Shown here: piece by piece, positions 7,240 through 15,341 of the stretch
Layout: the number at the start of each line of letters is the position of its first letter
Position numbering within the stretch: the stretch's first letter is position 1
NCBI GenBank assembly: GCA_963169055.1
Contig: CAUJFU010000244.1
Span: 1 to 24,737 of the forward strand
From: Myxococcota bacterium
GTDB lineage: Bacteria > Myxococcota_C > UBA6777
Length of the DNA: 24,737 bases
Reading direction: 5' to 3'
The notes under the pieces: generated by a model
Told to the model about the DNA's origin: nothing
The model's database searches: none
The model's input: the letters and a program-made list of their open reading frames with translations, nothing else
Position numbers and translations under genes: made by a program

Positions 7240-9921
7240 TTAGCGGGGACGAGGTTGTCCGAGGTGGTGTTGGAAGAAGCGGATCAGTCGGTCGTTGAGA
7301 GCGCGCAGGGGACGAGCGCGGCGTACCATGTGCGTCATATTGGAGAGGGGGAGAAAGTCGTGATGTTTTTGGGCGAGCAAAAGTGCGTGAGACAATTTGA
7401 GCGAATGAAGGAAAAAGACGTTGTCATCGGCAGTTCCGTGGATCAACAACAACGGTCGTTTGAGTTTGGGGGCGTCGAGGATGGCGTTGGAACGGGCGTA
7501 GGCTTGGGGATCTTGTTGTGGAAGACCGAGAAATCGTTCGGTGTAATGGGTGTCGTAGTCCATCCAATCGGTGACAGGCGCCCCTGCCACGCCTGCATGA
7601 AAGACATCAGGGCGGCGAAGCGTCGCCATCACCGAGAAGTATCCGCCAAAAGACCAACCATACACCCCCACCCGACGGAGATCGATCTGAGGGATCAACT
7701 TGGCGACTTCTCGAAGGCCCGTGATCTGATCTTCGAGCGGCTTGGCGATAAAGTCCCCTTGGATCGCGCGTTCCCACGCACGTGTCCGCCCGGGCGTTCC
7801 ACGACCATCGACACTCACCACCAAAAAGCCTCGATCGGCCAACCATTGCGCAAACAAAAAGTGACCGCGCACCGCATTCACCATCCGATACCCCGGGCCT
7901 GCGTACACATACAACAACGTGGGATAACGCAGGTGGGTTTGAAACCCTTTTGGAAAGATCACCGCAGCCCGCAAGGTTTGTTCTCCAACCTTGAGTAAAC
8001 GAACTTGGGGGATCACCTTCGGATCTTCCGAATTATCCGCGATCTTGGCGAGCACCTCGCCTCGCGCAAAAGCATCACGTTGAGGCTTTTTTGTTTGCAA
8101 TGGGGATTTTTCCTGCGAAGGCGTCGGACGCATCGGCGTTTTTAACGATGGCGGCACCCGCACAAGAATCGGACGGCTGGCGGGCTTGGGCACACCCAAC
8201 GAAGGAATCGATCGATAGGCAGGTTTGGGCATACTCAACGGAGGCATCGATCGATAGGCAGGTTTGAGTGTACGGATCCCAAGCGGCGGATCCAAACGCC
8301 GAACGGTGTAAGAAGTGCCTGCTTCCATCGTCGCAGCCGTCAGCACATACAACAAGGCCGCTTTTCCGTGCCCGAAATGCCCCGAATGAACGCCCGCTTT
8401 GTAAGTCAGACGTTGCATCCGCCATTGTTCGCCCTGCAACGCAACACGATACAGATGCCCTTCGGTGGGTTCGGGACTTGCGGAGAGATAAGCCGTCCCA
8501 CGCACAGCGTCCACCGCAAGCAACCGACGATAGCCCATCGCACGCGGCGTCAAGACTCGCACAAACGCTCCCTTGGCATCGCGCAATTCAAGCTGCCATC
8601 CGCCGTCTCGCTCACTCGACCACAAAAAGGATTGGCCATCCGGCAACCAATGCGGAACACTCTGATCGATGTTTAACCACGCTGCATCGCGCTCTTCGAG
8701 CAACATCCTCAACGCTCCTGTCGCCGTATCGACCGCCAAAAGCTGCGCATGACGCTGTAGACGATCTTGAACAAGCAACGTCAACGGCGCACCTTTCGAC
8801 CAACGAACCGTGTTGAGATACGGAAATTTCTTGCGATCCCACCCGATCCAGCGAGTCTTTCCGCTCGCCAGATCCAACAGCCCCAACCGCACGATCGCGT
8901 TGGCCTTGCCGGGGCGCGGATAGCGCTGCTTGTGCGGCTTGCTCTGCGGTTGCGCTGCGTTGGGCAAATAGATCCACTCCACACCCCGCTCATCCGTCTG
9001 TTGATACAAGATCTGCCGACTATCGGGCGACCACCAATAACCACGCATCCGCCCCATCTCTTCTTGTGCAACAAACTCCGCCGTCGCATGGGTGATGCCT
9101 TCTGTGCGCGTCGTTAAACGCCGCTCCTTTCCTGTCGCGATCTCCACAACGTACAGATCTCCCTCACGCACCACGGCGATCTGTTTTCCATCAGGCGAAA
9201 AACGTGCATCGATCGGATACCCCGCCTTGCTATCCAAGACGCGCACCCGCCCCCCCACCAGATCATACAAATACAACTTGCCCGACAACGGCAACAACAA
9301 AGAACCACCGTCAGGCGCGATCCGATACGAAACCAAACCACGCGCCGCCAAACGCAGCCGTTCACGTCGCGCCTTTTCTTCTTCGCTTAAATTCTCCCGA
9401 ACTCCCAAAAGCAGCGTCTCTGCGGTCAACAACACCCGCTCTTTGCCCGTCACCAGATCCAACGCATACAAATTTCGCACAAAGCTCCGTGGACCCGAAC
9501 GCAAAAACAACAATTGCTTCCCGTCCTGCGTAAACGAAAAATGGCTCGGCTTCCCCATCCGAAAACGAAAGGTCTTTGCGTAACGGGTCAAAAAGTCTTC
9601 TTTCTCCGCTCCCGCCACCTCCGCCACACCTCGACGAGAAGCATGCTGCCCCACAGGCCGCGTCTGCACAGGCCGAACAACGTCCCCCACAGGCCGCTGC
9701 ATCGGTCGAACAACATTCCCCACAGGCCGCTGCACAGGATGCGCCTGCACAGGACGAACAACGTCCCCCACAGGCCGCGAAGACGGACGTTCTGCCCATG
9801 CTCGGCCTCCGATCCACTCGCTCCCTCCATACAATCCCGCAAACAACGCCGCTCCAAACACCATTCCTCCAACGCTCCACGCCAAAACGGGGCGCAACCA
9901 CAACGCACGCAAAGCAGACAT
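7240..9921 (-). CDS. DPP-IV-like prolyl oligopeptidase family serine exopeptidase (S9B)
   Basis: An 893-residue protein. An N-terminal hydrophobic helix (residues ~12-34) acts as signal or anchor. It is followed by a low-complexity RPVGDVVRPVQ repeat (~48-90), a DPPIV_N beta-propeller, and a C-terminal alpha/beta hydrolase. The propeller carries AEFVAQEEMGR, the double-Glu motif that in DPP-IV holds the free substrate N-terminus, so it probably removes N-terminal dipeptides in the periplasm. Catalytic residues by homology are Ser757 (GWSFGGY), Asp832 (HGTADDN) and His864 (SNMTHMV). A Pro/Lys-rich insertion with repeated KPAYRSMP/KPAYRSIP units separates the domains. The start at 9921 has AAAGGA upstream; a longer frame to 9999 lacks support. 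It is divergent from the RlmD-like gene. Confidence 0.88.
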   Translation of the reverse strand: MSALRALWLRPVLAWSVGGMVFGAALFAGLYGGSEWIGGRAWAERPSSRPVGDVVRPVQAHPVQRPVGNVVRPMQRPVGDVVRPVQTRPVGQHASRRGVAEVAGAEKEDFLTRYAKTFRFRMGKPSHFSFTQDGKQLLFLRSGPRSFVRNLYALDLVTGKERVLLTAETLLLGVRENLSEEEKARRERLRLAARGLVSYRIAPDGGSLLLPLSGKLYLYDLVGGRVRVLDSKAGYPIDARFSPDGKQIAVVREGDLYVVEIATGKERRLTTRTEGITHATAEFVAQEEMGRMRGYWWSPDSRQILYQQTDERGVEWIYLPNAAQPQSKPHKQRYPRPGKANAIVRLGLLDLASGKTRWIGWDRKKFPYLNTVRWSKGAPLTLLVQDRLQRHAQLLAVDTATGALRMLLEERDAAWLNIDQSVPHWLPDGQSFLWSSERDGGWQLELRDAKGAFVRVLTPRAMGYRRLLAVDAVRGTAYLSASPEPTEGHLYRVALQGEQWRMQRLTYKAGVHSGHFGHGKAALLYVLTAATMEAGTSYTVRRLDPPLGIRTLKPAYRSMPPLSMPKPAYRSIPSLGVPKPASRPILVRVPPSLKTPMRPTPSQEKSPLQTKKPQRDAFARGEVLAKIADNSEDPKVIPQVRLLKVGEQTLRAAVIFPKGFQTHLRYPTLLYVYAGPGYRMVNAVRGHFLFAQWLADRGFLVVSVDGRGTPGRTRAWERAIQGDFIAKPLEDQITGLREVAKLIPQIDLRRVGVYGWSFGGYFSVMATLRRPDVFHAGVAGAPVTDWMDYDTHYTERFLGLPQQDPQAYARSNAILDAPKLKRPLLLIHGTADDNVFFLHSLKLSHALLLAQKHHDFLPLSNMTHMVRRARPLRALNDRLIRFFQHHLGQPRPR

Positions 9922-10022
9922 ACCTTTTCCTTTCGATGCAGGAGTGACACAGTTCATCCAAAATCGCTTGTAGTGTACAAAAGCAAAGCACAAAGGCAAA
10001 CCCCAAGGAGAGCAAACCCATC

Positions 10023-11474
10023 ATGGGCAAACGAAAGCAACGCAACGAAGAAGTGTTTGAAGTCGAAGTCACCGCACTTGGTCGAAAAGGGATCGGCATC
10101 GCAACCGCTCCCGATGGCGATCCCATCGAGATCCGTGGCGTCCCTCCCGATACGGTAGTCGAAGTCCGCGCCCGTCGCAAACGCAAGGGCTTGTGGGAAG
10201 CTGTTCCGTTGCGCATCATCCGTTATCCCGCATCCGCCGAAACACCGCGCTGTGCGGTGTTTGAGATGTGTGGGGGCTGCACACTCCAAGGACTCCAGCT
10301 ACACGCCCAACGCGCCGCCAAACAACGCACCGCCATCGACGACATCGCCCGTGCCATGAACCTTTCCAGCGAAGAACTCGCACAACAAGTCACGATCCAC
10401 CCAACACGCGGCCCCGAACAAGCCTACGCTTACCGAAACAAAGTCGAGCTGACTTTCGGCGCACAGCGCTTCCTCAACAAAACAGATCTTGATACAGGCT
10501 TGCCGTTCGATGGCCGTTATCTTGGCTTCCATGCCCCCGGTCGGTTCGACAAGATCGTTGATGCGGCCCGATGCGAACTGATCAGCGAACCCGCCAACCA
10601 ACTCCTCGCCATCGTTCGCCAACAAGCCCTTACCACCGAATCTCCGCCGACTTGGGATCCACGCTCCCACACAGGCTTTTGGCGTCACCTGCTCTTGCGC
10701 GAAGGATTCGCCAGCGGAGAACATCTGATCGGACTCTACACGGCTCCCGCCCAAACCCCCGAACAAGAAGCGGCAGTATCGCGGCTTGCAGACGCACTTC
10801 AACATGCCTCTCTCGCTTTCGACCATCGCCTCGCAGGGATCGTCTGGTTTGAAAATGACTCCGTTGGTGATACCGCTCAAGGCTCGATCCGTCAGATCTG
10901 GGGGCGACCTTGGCTCCACGAACGCCTCGGATCCATCGGCTTCCAACTCTCGATCCAGTCCTTTTTTCAAACTTCCACCCTCGGCGCAAAACTGCTTTAC
11001 GATACCCTTGGCGATGCCATCACGTCCTCCCATCGGCGCTTGTACGACCTTTATTGCGGTATCGGCTCGATCGGACTTTATCTCCACCAACGTTTCGATC
11101 AGATCATCGGCATCGAAGAGATCCCCCAATCCATCGAAGACGCTCGCCAAAATGCCCAACGCAACGGCATTCACCACACCACCTACCATGCCGCCCGCGT
11201 CGAAGAAGCCCTCGATCTCCTCCCCACCACACAACACGATCACACCTTGATCGTCGATCCGCCCCGTGGTGGATTGCATCTCAACGTCGCAAATGCCCTT
11301 GCACGCGCCCCCGGTGACGAATTGCTTTACGTCGCCTGTCATCCTGCATCCTTGGGCCGAGACGCTCTCCCTCTCGCTCGCGGCGGATGGCGCCTCGCTC
11401 ATCTGTGGTTTGTCGACCTCTTCCCCCAAACCTATCACATCGAAGCCATCGGACGCTTCGAACGTCAACCTTAA
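10023..11474 (+). CDS. rlmD: RlmD/RumA-type 23S rRNA (uracil-C5)-methyltransferase
   Basis: A 483-residue SAM-dependent RNA m5U methyltransferase. An N-terminal TRAM-like RNA-binding domain (~10-70) is followed by a likely 4Fe-4S site (Cys in RCAVFEMCGGC plus a later Cys in AARCELI). Then come the QSFFQ motif, the SAM-binding DLYCGIGSIGLYL, DPPRGG and the catalytic-Cys motif YVACHPASLGRD. In family members that motif is normally SCNP; here His replaces Asn. TrmA/RumA paralogues are hard to separate, so the exact uridine modified is an inference. AAGGAG precedes the ATG by 12 nt. It is divergent from the peptidase gene with a 101-bp spacer that must hold both promoters. Confidence 0.85.
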   Translation: MGKRKQRNEEVFEVEVTALGRKGIGIATAPDGDPIEIRGVPPDTVVEVRARRKRKGLWEAVPLRIIRYPASAETPRCAVFEMCGGCTLQGLQLHAQRAAKQRTAIDDIARAMNLSSEELAQQVTIHPTRGPEQAYAYRNKVELTFGAQRFLNKTDLDTGLPFDGRYLGFHAPGRFDKIVDAARCELISEPANQLLAIVRQQALTTESPPTWDPRSHTGFWRHLLLREGFASGEHLIGLYTAPAQTPEQEAAVSRLADALQHASLAFDHRLAGIVWFENDSVGDTAQGSIRQIWGRPWLHERLGSIGFQLSIQSFFQTSTLGAKLLYDTLGDAITSSHRRLYDLYCGIGSIGLYLHQRFDQIIGIEEIPQSIEDARQNAQRNGIHHTTYHAARVEEALDLLPTTQHDHTLIVDPPRGGLHLNVANALARAPGDELLYVACHPASLGRDALPLARGGWRLAHLWFVDLFPQTYHIEAIGRFERQP

Positions 11475-11560
11475 ACCACCCGCCCAACCTCAACACGCCT
11501 ATCACATCGAAGCCATCGGACGCTTTGCACACCACAAACCATCCGCCCAACCTCAACACG
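11431..11560 (+). repeat. tandem duplication of the 3' end of the methyltransferase gene
   Basis: The segment starting CCTATCACATCGAAGCCATC at 11431 (the final codons encoding YHIEAIGRFE) recurs at 11498, a 67-bp offset. The following CCGCCCAACCTCAACACG recurs about 63 bp later. The second copy is untranslated, downstream of the stop codon. Confidence 0.85.
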
Positions 11561-11587
11561 CCACACAAGACACACCACCCCCAAAAC

Positions 11588-11706
11588 CCCGTGTTCGCAC
11601 CCCTTCAAACGGCACCGCTGTTTGTTTGGATATCTCTGATCACCCCGTCTATACGGGGTCAAGGGAGCCGCGCTCCCTTGCGGGGAGTGGGGTGGAACCC
11701 CACAAA
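11588..11706 (+). repeat. interspersed palindromic repeat, copy 3
   Basis: Begins CCCGTGTTCGCACCCCTTCAA, then GTTTGGATATCTCTG, then ACGGGGTCAAGGGAGC with a perfect CAAGGGAGC/GCTCCCTTG hairpin, then GTGGGGTGGAACCCCAC. It lies between the convergent methyltransferase and BAHD genes. Confidence 0.88.
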
Positions 11707-11755
11707 CTCCATCTAACCCACAAACTCCATCTAACCCACAAACTCCATCCACCAA
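11698..11755 (+). repeat. short 18-bp tandem repeat
   Basis: Three head-to-tail CACAAACTCCATCTAACC-like units directly after the palindromic repeat. Non-coding. Confidence 0.8.
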
Positions 11756-11810
11756 ATCCATCCAACCGACGCCCCCCCCACAAGAAACACACCGCGACTC
11801 GCTTCGCTGT

Positions 11811-13160
11811 TTAGCGCGATGGTTCAAGTCGCAAAGATCGCCACCATGCGCCGTCTATCGGCTGTTTGTGTGCGCCTCGCGCCAAAAAGCCCGTCAGATA
11901 GACTTCGAGACCGCCTCTGGCGGGTGGGGCCGGCCAGATCAAGATCGGATCGGGGAGATTGTGAGGGATCACCAACACAGGATGCAGTGATCGCGCACAA
12001 TCCCCAAAATCCACCCCGTAGATCGGGAACTTTGAAAAATTGTTCACATAAAACACCGTCGGTCGGTAGTTGTAGATCGCAGCGAGATCATAAGGTAGAT
12101 AAAACAAGCCGCGATGCCGCATCAGTTGAAGGGTCAAACGTAGATCATCCATTAGCTTCGGAGAGGGCCGTACCAACGAAGGAGCCAACGCTTGTTGTGT
12201 GCGCGTTGCGATATCTACCAAAGACTCATCCGAGCGAAACGCCGCACCACTCGCCACAAAAGAAGCATTCCCCACAAATTCGGGTGGAATCCCTGCAAGC
12301 CGCTCTCGCCCATCCAAGACGCTGACTTGACCGCACGCCACCGAAGCCGACGCATGAAAAAGCTGCGCACAACTTCGAGAAAGATGCGCACACAACAACG
12401 CATGCAAGCCGATCTCTTTTCCTGCCGCTTCTTCGGTGCGCTTGCGCAGACCTGCAAGGGCCTCTTCCGACAAAAAGATCGGTCGTGTGCGCTGCAAGAT
12501 CCCGCCGAATAAAAACAAGGGCAAGCCCGACATCAGTTTGAGCAAGCTTGGTTTGATCCAGCCCGCTGCAACGACGCGCTCGCGAACTTCATTTTTGGAC
12601 AGCAACGGTTCTGTCGGCTGGAAGGCTTGAACCAACGATTGATCCAAACAAGGCGCAACCATCGACTTTCCAGCGTAAAGCCGCCCCCAATTCGCCACCA
12701 TCGTGTAAAAGCTGTTTCCGTCCATCAAAGCATGCGAAGAGGACACGCTCAGCACCGTACCATCATGGATAGAACTTACACAGATCGCGATCCCTGCTTC
12801 TTTTCCGCGCCGAAAAGCTTTTTTGTTGGGCCACCGCGCAAAAGACTGCGCTAACGCATGATCCGCTTCGATATCCGCGATCTTGATATCGAACCGCTCC
12901 GCTGTATGAAACGGAACCCCTGCATTGTTGAGCGCGATACCAACTCCTTGCTCCATCCGTCCCGCAAGATGCGGATAATCCGACAACAACAACCCCAATG
13001 TCTCCTTGAGGCGCTCCACATCCAACAGCGCATCAAAGACCCATGTCCCTCGGATGATCAACGCTTGGTTGACCTCGTCCAAAGGCGTGAGTTTCCACAC
13101 AGATCCGACAGGTGGCGGATCTGCGGCTTGAATCAACAACGGTGGTCGAACCACAGACAT
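11811..13160 (-). CDS. BAHD-type acyl-CoA-dependent acyltransferase
   Basis: A 449-residue two-domain protein. It has the catalytic HxxxD motif in SHALMDG (His143, Asp147) and, near the C-terminus, NNFSKFPIYGVDFGDC (372-388), the counterpart of the structural DFGWG motif with its preceding NSW..FPxYE-like segment. VLDGRERLAGIPPEFVGN (281-298) fits the D-x-R...P...FGN segment. In plants BAHD enzymes move acyl groups from CoA to alcohols or amines; related folds include non-ribosomal peptide condensation and WS/DGAT enzymes. The substrate is unknown. The start at 13160 has AAGGAG upstream; the longer frame to 13226 is unsupported. It follows the restriction genes on the same strand after 67 bp. 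Confidence 0.75.
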   Translation of the reverse strand: MSVVRPPLLIQAADPPPVGSVWKLTPLDEVNQALIIRGTWVFDALLDVERLKETLGLLLSDYPHLAGRMEQGVGIALNNAGVPFHTAERFDIKIADIEADHALAQSFARWPNKKAFRRGKEAGIAICVSSIHDGTVLSVSSSHALMDGNSFYTMVANWGRLYAGKSMVAPCLDQSLVQAFQPTEPLLSKNEVRERVVAAGWIKPSLLKLMSGLPLFLFGGILQRTRPIFLSEEALAGLRKRTEEAAGKEIGLHALLCAHLSRSCAQLFHASASVACGQVSVLDGRERLAGIPPEFVGNASFVASGAAFRSDESLVDIATRTQQALAPSLVRPSPKLMDDLRLTLQLMRHRGLFYLPYDLAAIYNYRPTVFYVNNFSKFPIYGVDFGDCARSLHPVLVIPHNLPDPILIWPAPPARGGLEVYLTGFLARGAHKQPIDGAWWRSLRLEPSR

Positions 13161-13227
13161 TCGCGCTTCTCCTTCGGCCCGAAACAAGCGTCGCCATAGA
13201 TGGGATCCCCTAGATGCGTAGCCCACT

Positions 13228-14235
13228 CTATTCTTTGTATGGACCCAAAAACTTGTCTCCGTTGAAATGGATCAGATGGTCCGGAGAATCAGCGATCCAG
13301 ACTTCGGTTTCCCACGCGATATCCGGCGCAAACTTCCGAAACGTTGCTCGGTCAAGAAACGCGGTGATGTACACGATCTCGGCTGTGCAGCCTGCGGTTA
13401 GGCGTTTGAGTTCTTCAAGCCTCACGGATGTGATCGGGCCTGAACTGTGGACTGCTTCGATCAAAAATAGCCAGTTCTTCGACGGACTGTACGCAAGAAC
13501 ATCAGGTAGTTCATCGTGTGCGATTTCAAAGAAGGACAACGCCGCCAATTGACGCTCGTCGCACAGAAGCAACTTGTTTGCCGTGTCGCCGACATAAAGC
13601 ACCGCGCACTCAAAACCGTAACGAGGAAGAAACTCCTCAATAACAGCCTTCTGCAACTCATTGTGTTTGCCGGGCGAAAACTCCAATTTCTGCCCACTCG
13701 GAAGCGATACGCTCACCCTTTTTATCTCTCTTTGAGAAGAGAGCCTGTCGCGCAACGTACCTGTCTGCGCAAGAAGTTCGTCAACATCTTTTTCCCACCC
13801 CTCGTTGCCGTACGAACGGACAATGTGGATGTATCGAGGACTCAAAGCATAACCTCGCGTTGGGTTGTTTGTCGCCGCATTTGGATCGTTTGCACTACGT
13901 TCGATGATCCCTGCAACCGTGGCCAGCTTCAAATCTTTACGGCGAATATCGTCATACGATCCACTCGAAATAGATTCGCCAAAGTGACTGTTGATGTAGT
14001 CGATCATCTGCTTTGTTTGGGGAGCCCATCCATCTCCGCTCTGCTTGGCTTTTGACCAATCTGTCGAGCATTTCACATCCAGAACCGCCAAAAACGCCAT
14101 CGCCATCCGCTCAAGACGGCGCTCAGTCAAGCCGTTGAATGGAATGCCTAGGCTGTCGAGGATGTGAAGAGCCTCGTTGATGACTTTCTTCATCGAGTAC
14201 GATTTTTGGGTCGTAGGGATAAAATCAGGTGTCAA
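13228..14235 (-). CDS. type II restriction endonuclease, BsuBI/PstI family
   Basis: A 335-residue protein. The C-terminal catalytic half shows the family signatures FSPGKHNELQ (186-195), FLPRYGFECAVLYVGDT (202-218) and PDVLAYSPSKNWLFLIEAVHSSGPI (from 244). The last holds the PD and Glu260 of the variant PD-(D/E)xK site. Characterised members cut CTGCAG. The N-terminal helical half (KKVINEALHILDSLGIP) is also typical. I take the TTG at 14235 as start because GAGAGG lies 6 nt upstream, inside the last codons of the methyltransferase gene, and only 3 nt separate that stop from this start, implying translational coupling. An ATG at 14193 is the alternative but lacks a ribosome binding site. Confidence 0.88.
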   Translation of the reverse strand: MTPDFIPTTQKSYSMKKVINEALHILDSLGIPFNGLTERRLERMAMAFLAVLDVKCSTDWSKAKQSGDGWAPQTKQMIDYINSHFGESISSGSYDDIRRKDLKLATVAGIIERSANDPNAATNNPTRGYALSPRYIHIVRSYGNEGWEKDVDELLAQTGTLRDRLSSQREIKRVSVSLPSGQKLEFSPGKHNELQKAVIEEFLPRYGFECAVLYVGDTANKLLLCDERQLAALSFFEIAHDELPDVLAYSPSKNWLFLIEAVHSSGPITSVRLEELKRLTAGCTAEIVYITAFLDRATFRKFAPDIAWETEVWIADSPDHLIHFNGDKFLGPYKE

Positions 14236-14238
14236 GCG

Positions 14239-15279
14239 TTACCTCTCTTGCGACTCCATTACGAAAAGTTCTGGTTGTGAGGGTAGGTTCTGATGCACGA
14301 TTTCGGAGTTTGAAAAACGATGTTTTGATCTCAAGTATTCGACAACGGAACAGGCAATTGCGTGAGCGAACAAAGGAGGCACTGCGTTGCCGACCTGATA
14401 GTATTGGCTTGTTTCTGTTCCAGAGAACTCGAACGTATCGGGAAAACTCTGAAGACGCGCAGCTTCACGAACGGTGATTCTTCTCCGCCTGCCGTCTGGG
14501 AGGCGGAGCCGATGCATATCTCCGGTAGCACCCGCCAGATTTCTACAGGTAAGGGTTCGTGCGGGGCGGTCTAGGTGAAGGTCGCGTGGGGTGACGCATT
14601 TGGATGCCTTCTCGTAATTGGCGACGTACTCGTCCATTCTCGGGGTGAGGAACTTAGCGTCATTCGGAATGGAGATGGCCAATTCACCGAGGGCTTCACC
14701 AGCCGTCACCCGAGCAGAAGTTTCCTTCGGGAACTGAAAAACCCCACGATGCCCAACAACAACGAGACGCTCTCGGTTTTGAGGAACACCAAATCCAACA
14801 GCATTCAGCAACCGATATTCAACTACATAATTCAATTCTTTGAGCCGATCTAGGATTTCTTCAAAATAGCGCTTGTTTCGATACAAAAGACCACGCACGT
14901 TCTCAAAAATCCAAATATCAGGATCAACCTTCTTGATAGCTTCGACGAAGATGGGAAAGCCGTCCCTTGAGTCTTGGAGGCCCAGTTGCTTTCCTCCGAC
15001 GCTGAATGGCTGACAGGGGGGACCACCGATCACAATTGGCACGAAAGGATACTCTTCTCCGATCTCAAGCCGCTTGCATTTGCAGGAGCCACTTAGGTTG
15101 CGTGAGTAGGTGTTCGCATAATCAGATTCCATTTCGTACCCACTCGTACGGATGCCACAGGCTTCAAAGCCGAGAGACAGTCCTCCACATCCAGCAAAAA
15201 GGTCGATTGCATCGTACTGAAACGACGCAGGTCGCGTCAGTTTCTCCTTTAATCCATCAGAATAAGTCATGTGTTTCAT
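14239..15279 (-). CDS. DNA (cytosine-5)-methyltransferase, partner of the BsuBI/PstI-type endonuclease
   Basis: A 346-residue C5-cytosine methyltransferase with motifs in order: DLFAGCGGLSLGFE (I), GGPPCQPFS (IV, catalytic Cys89), ENVRG (VI, 126-130), QNRERL (VIII, 167-172), then a target-recognition region and REAARLQSFPDTF and GNAVPP (IX-X). It presumably protects the host from the endonuclease encoded 3 nt downstream. Characterised BsuBI and PstI methyltransferases are N6-adenine enzymes, so a C5 enzyme here is a different pairing. The start is ambiguous: 15279 or the ATG at 15270; the frame stays open to 15369, overlapping the upstream gene's 3' end. Parts of the gene look more AT-rich than its neighbours, which would fit horizontal transfer. 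Confidence 0.9.
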   Translation of the reverse strand: MKHMTYSDGLKEKLTRPASFQYDAIDLFAGCGGLSLGFEACGIRTSGYEMESDYANTYSRNLSGSCKCKRLEIGEEYPFVPIVIGGPPCQPFSVGGKQLGLQDSRDGFPIFVEAIKKVDPDIWIFENVRGLLYRNKRYFEEILDRLKELNYVVEYRLLNAVGFGVPQNRERLVVVGHRGVFQFPKETSARVTAGEALGELAISIPNDAKFLTPRMDEYVANYEKASKCVTPRDLHLDRPARTLTCRNLAGATGDMHRLRLPDGRRRRITVREAARLQSFPDTFEFSGTETSQYYQVGNAVPPLFAHAIACSVVEYLRSKHRFSNSEIVHQNLPSQPELFVMESQER

Positions 15280-15341
15280 GCCCGATGTATTTCCCTGAAC
15301 ACGGCGCGACAACGACCAAGAATCCTGTCGCGAAAGCAAGG

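Noticed and set aside
10299-11468. Minus-strand ORF of 389 codons
   Set aside because: Antisense to the methyltransferase gene with clear catalytic motifs.
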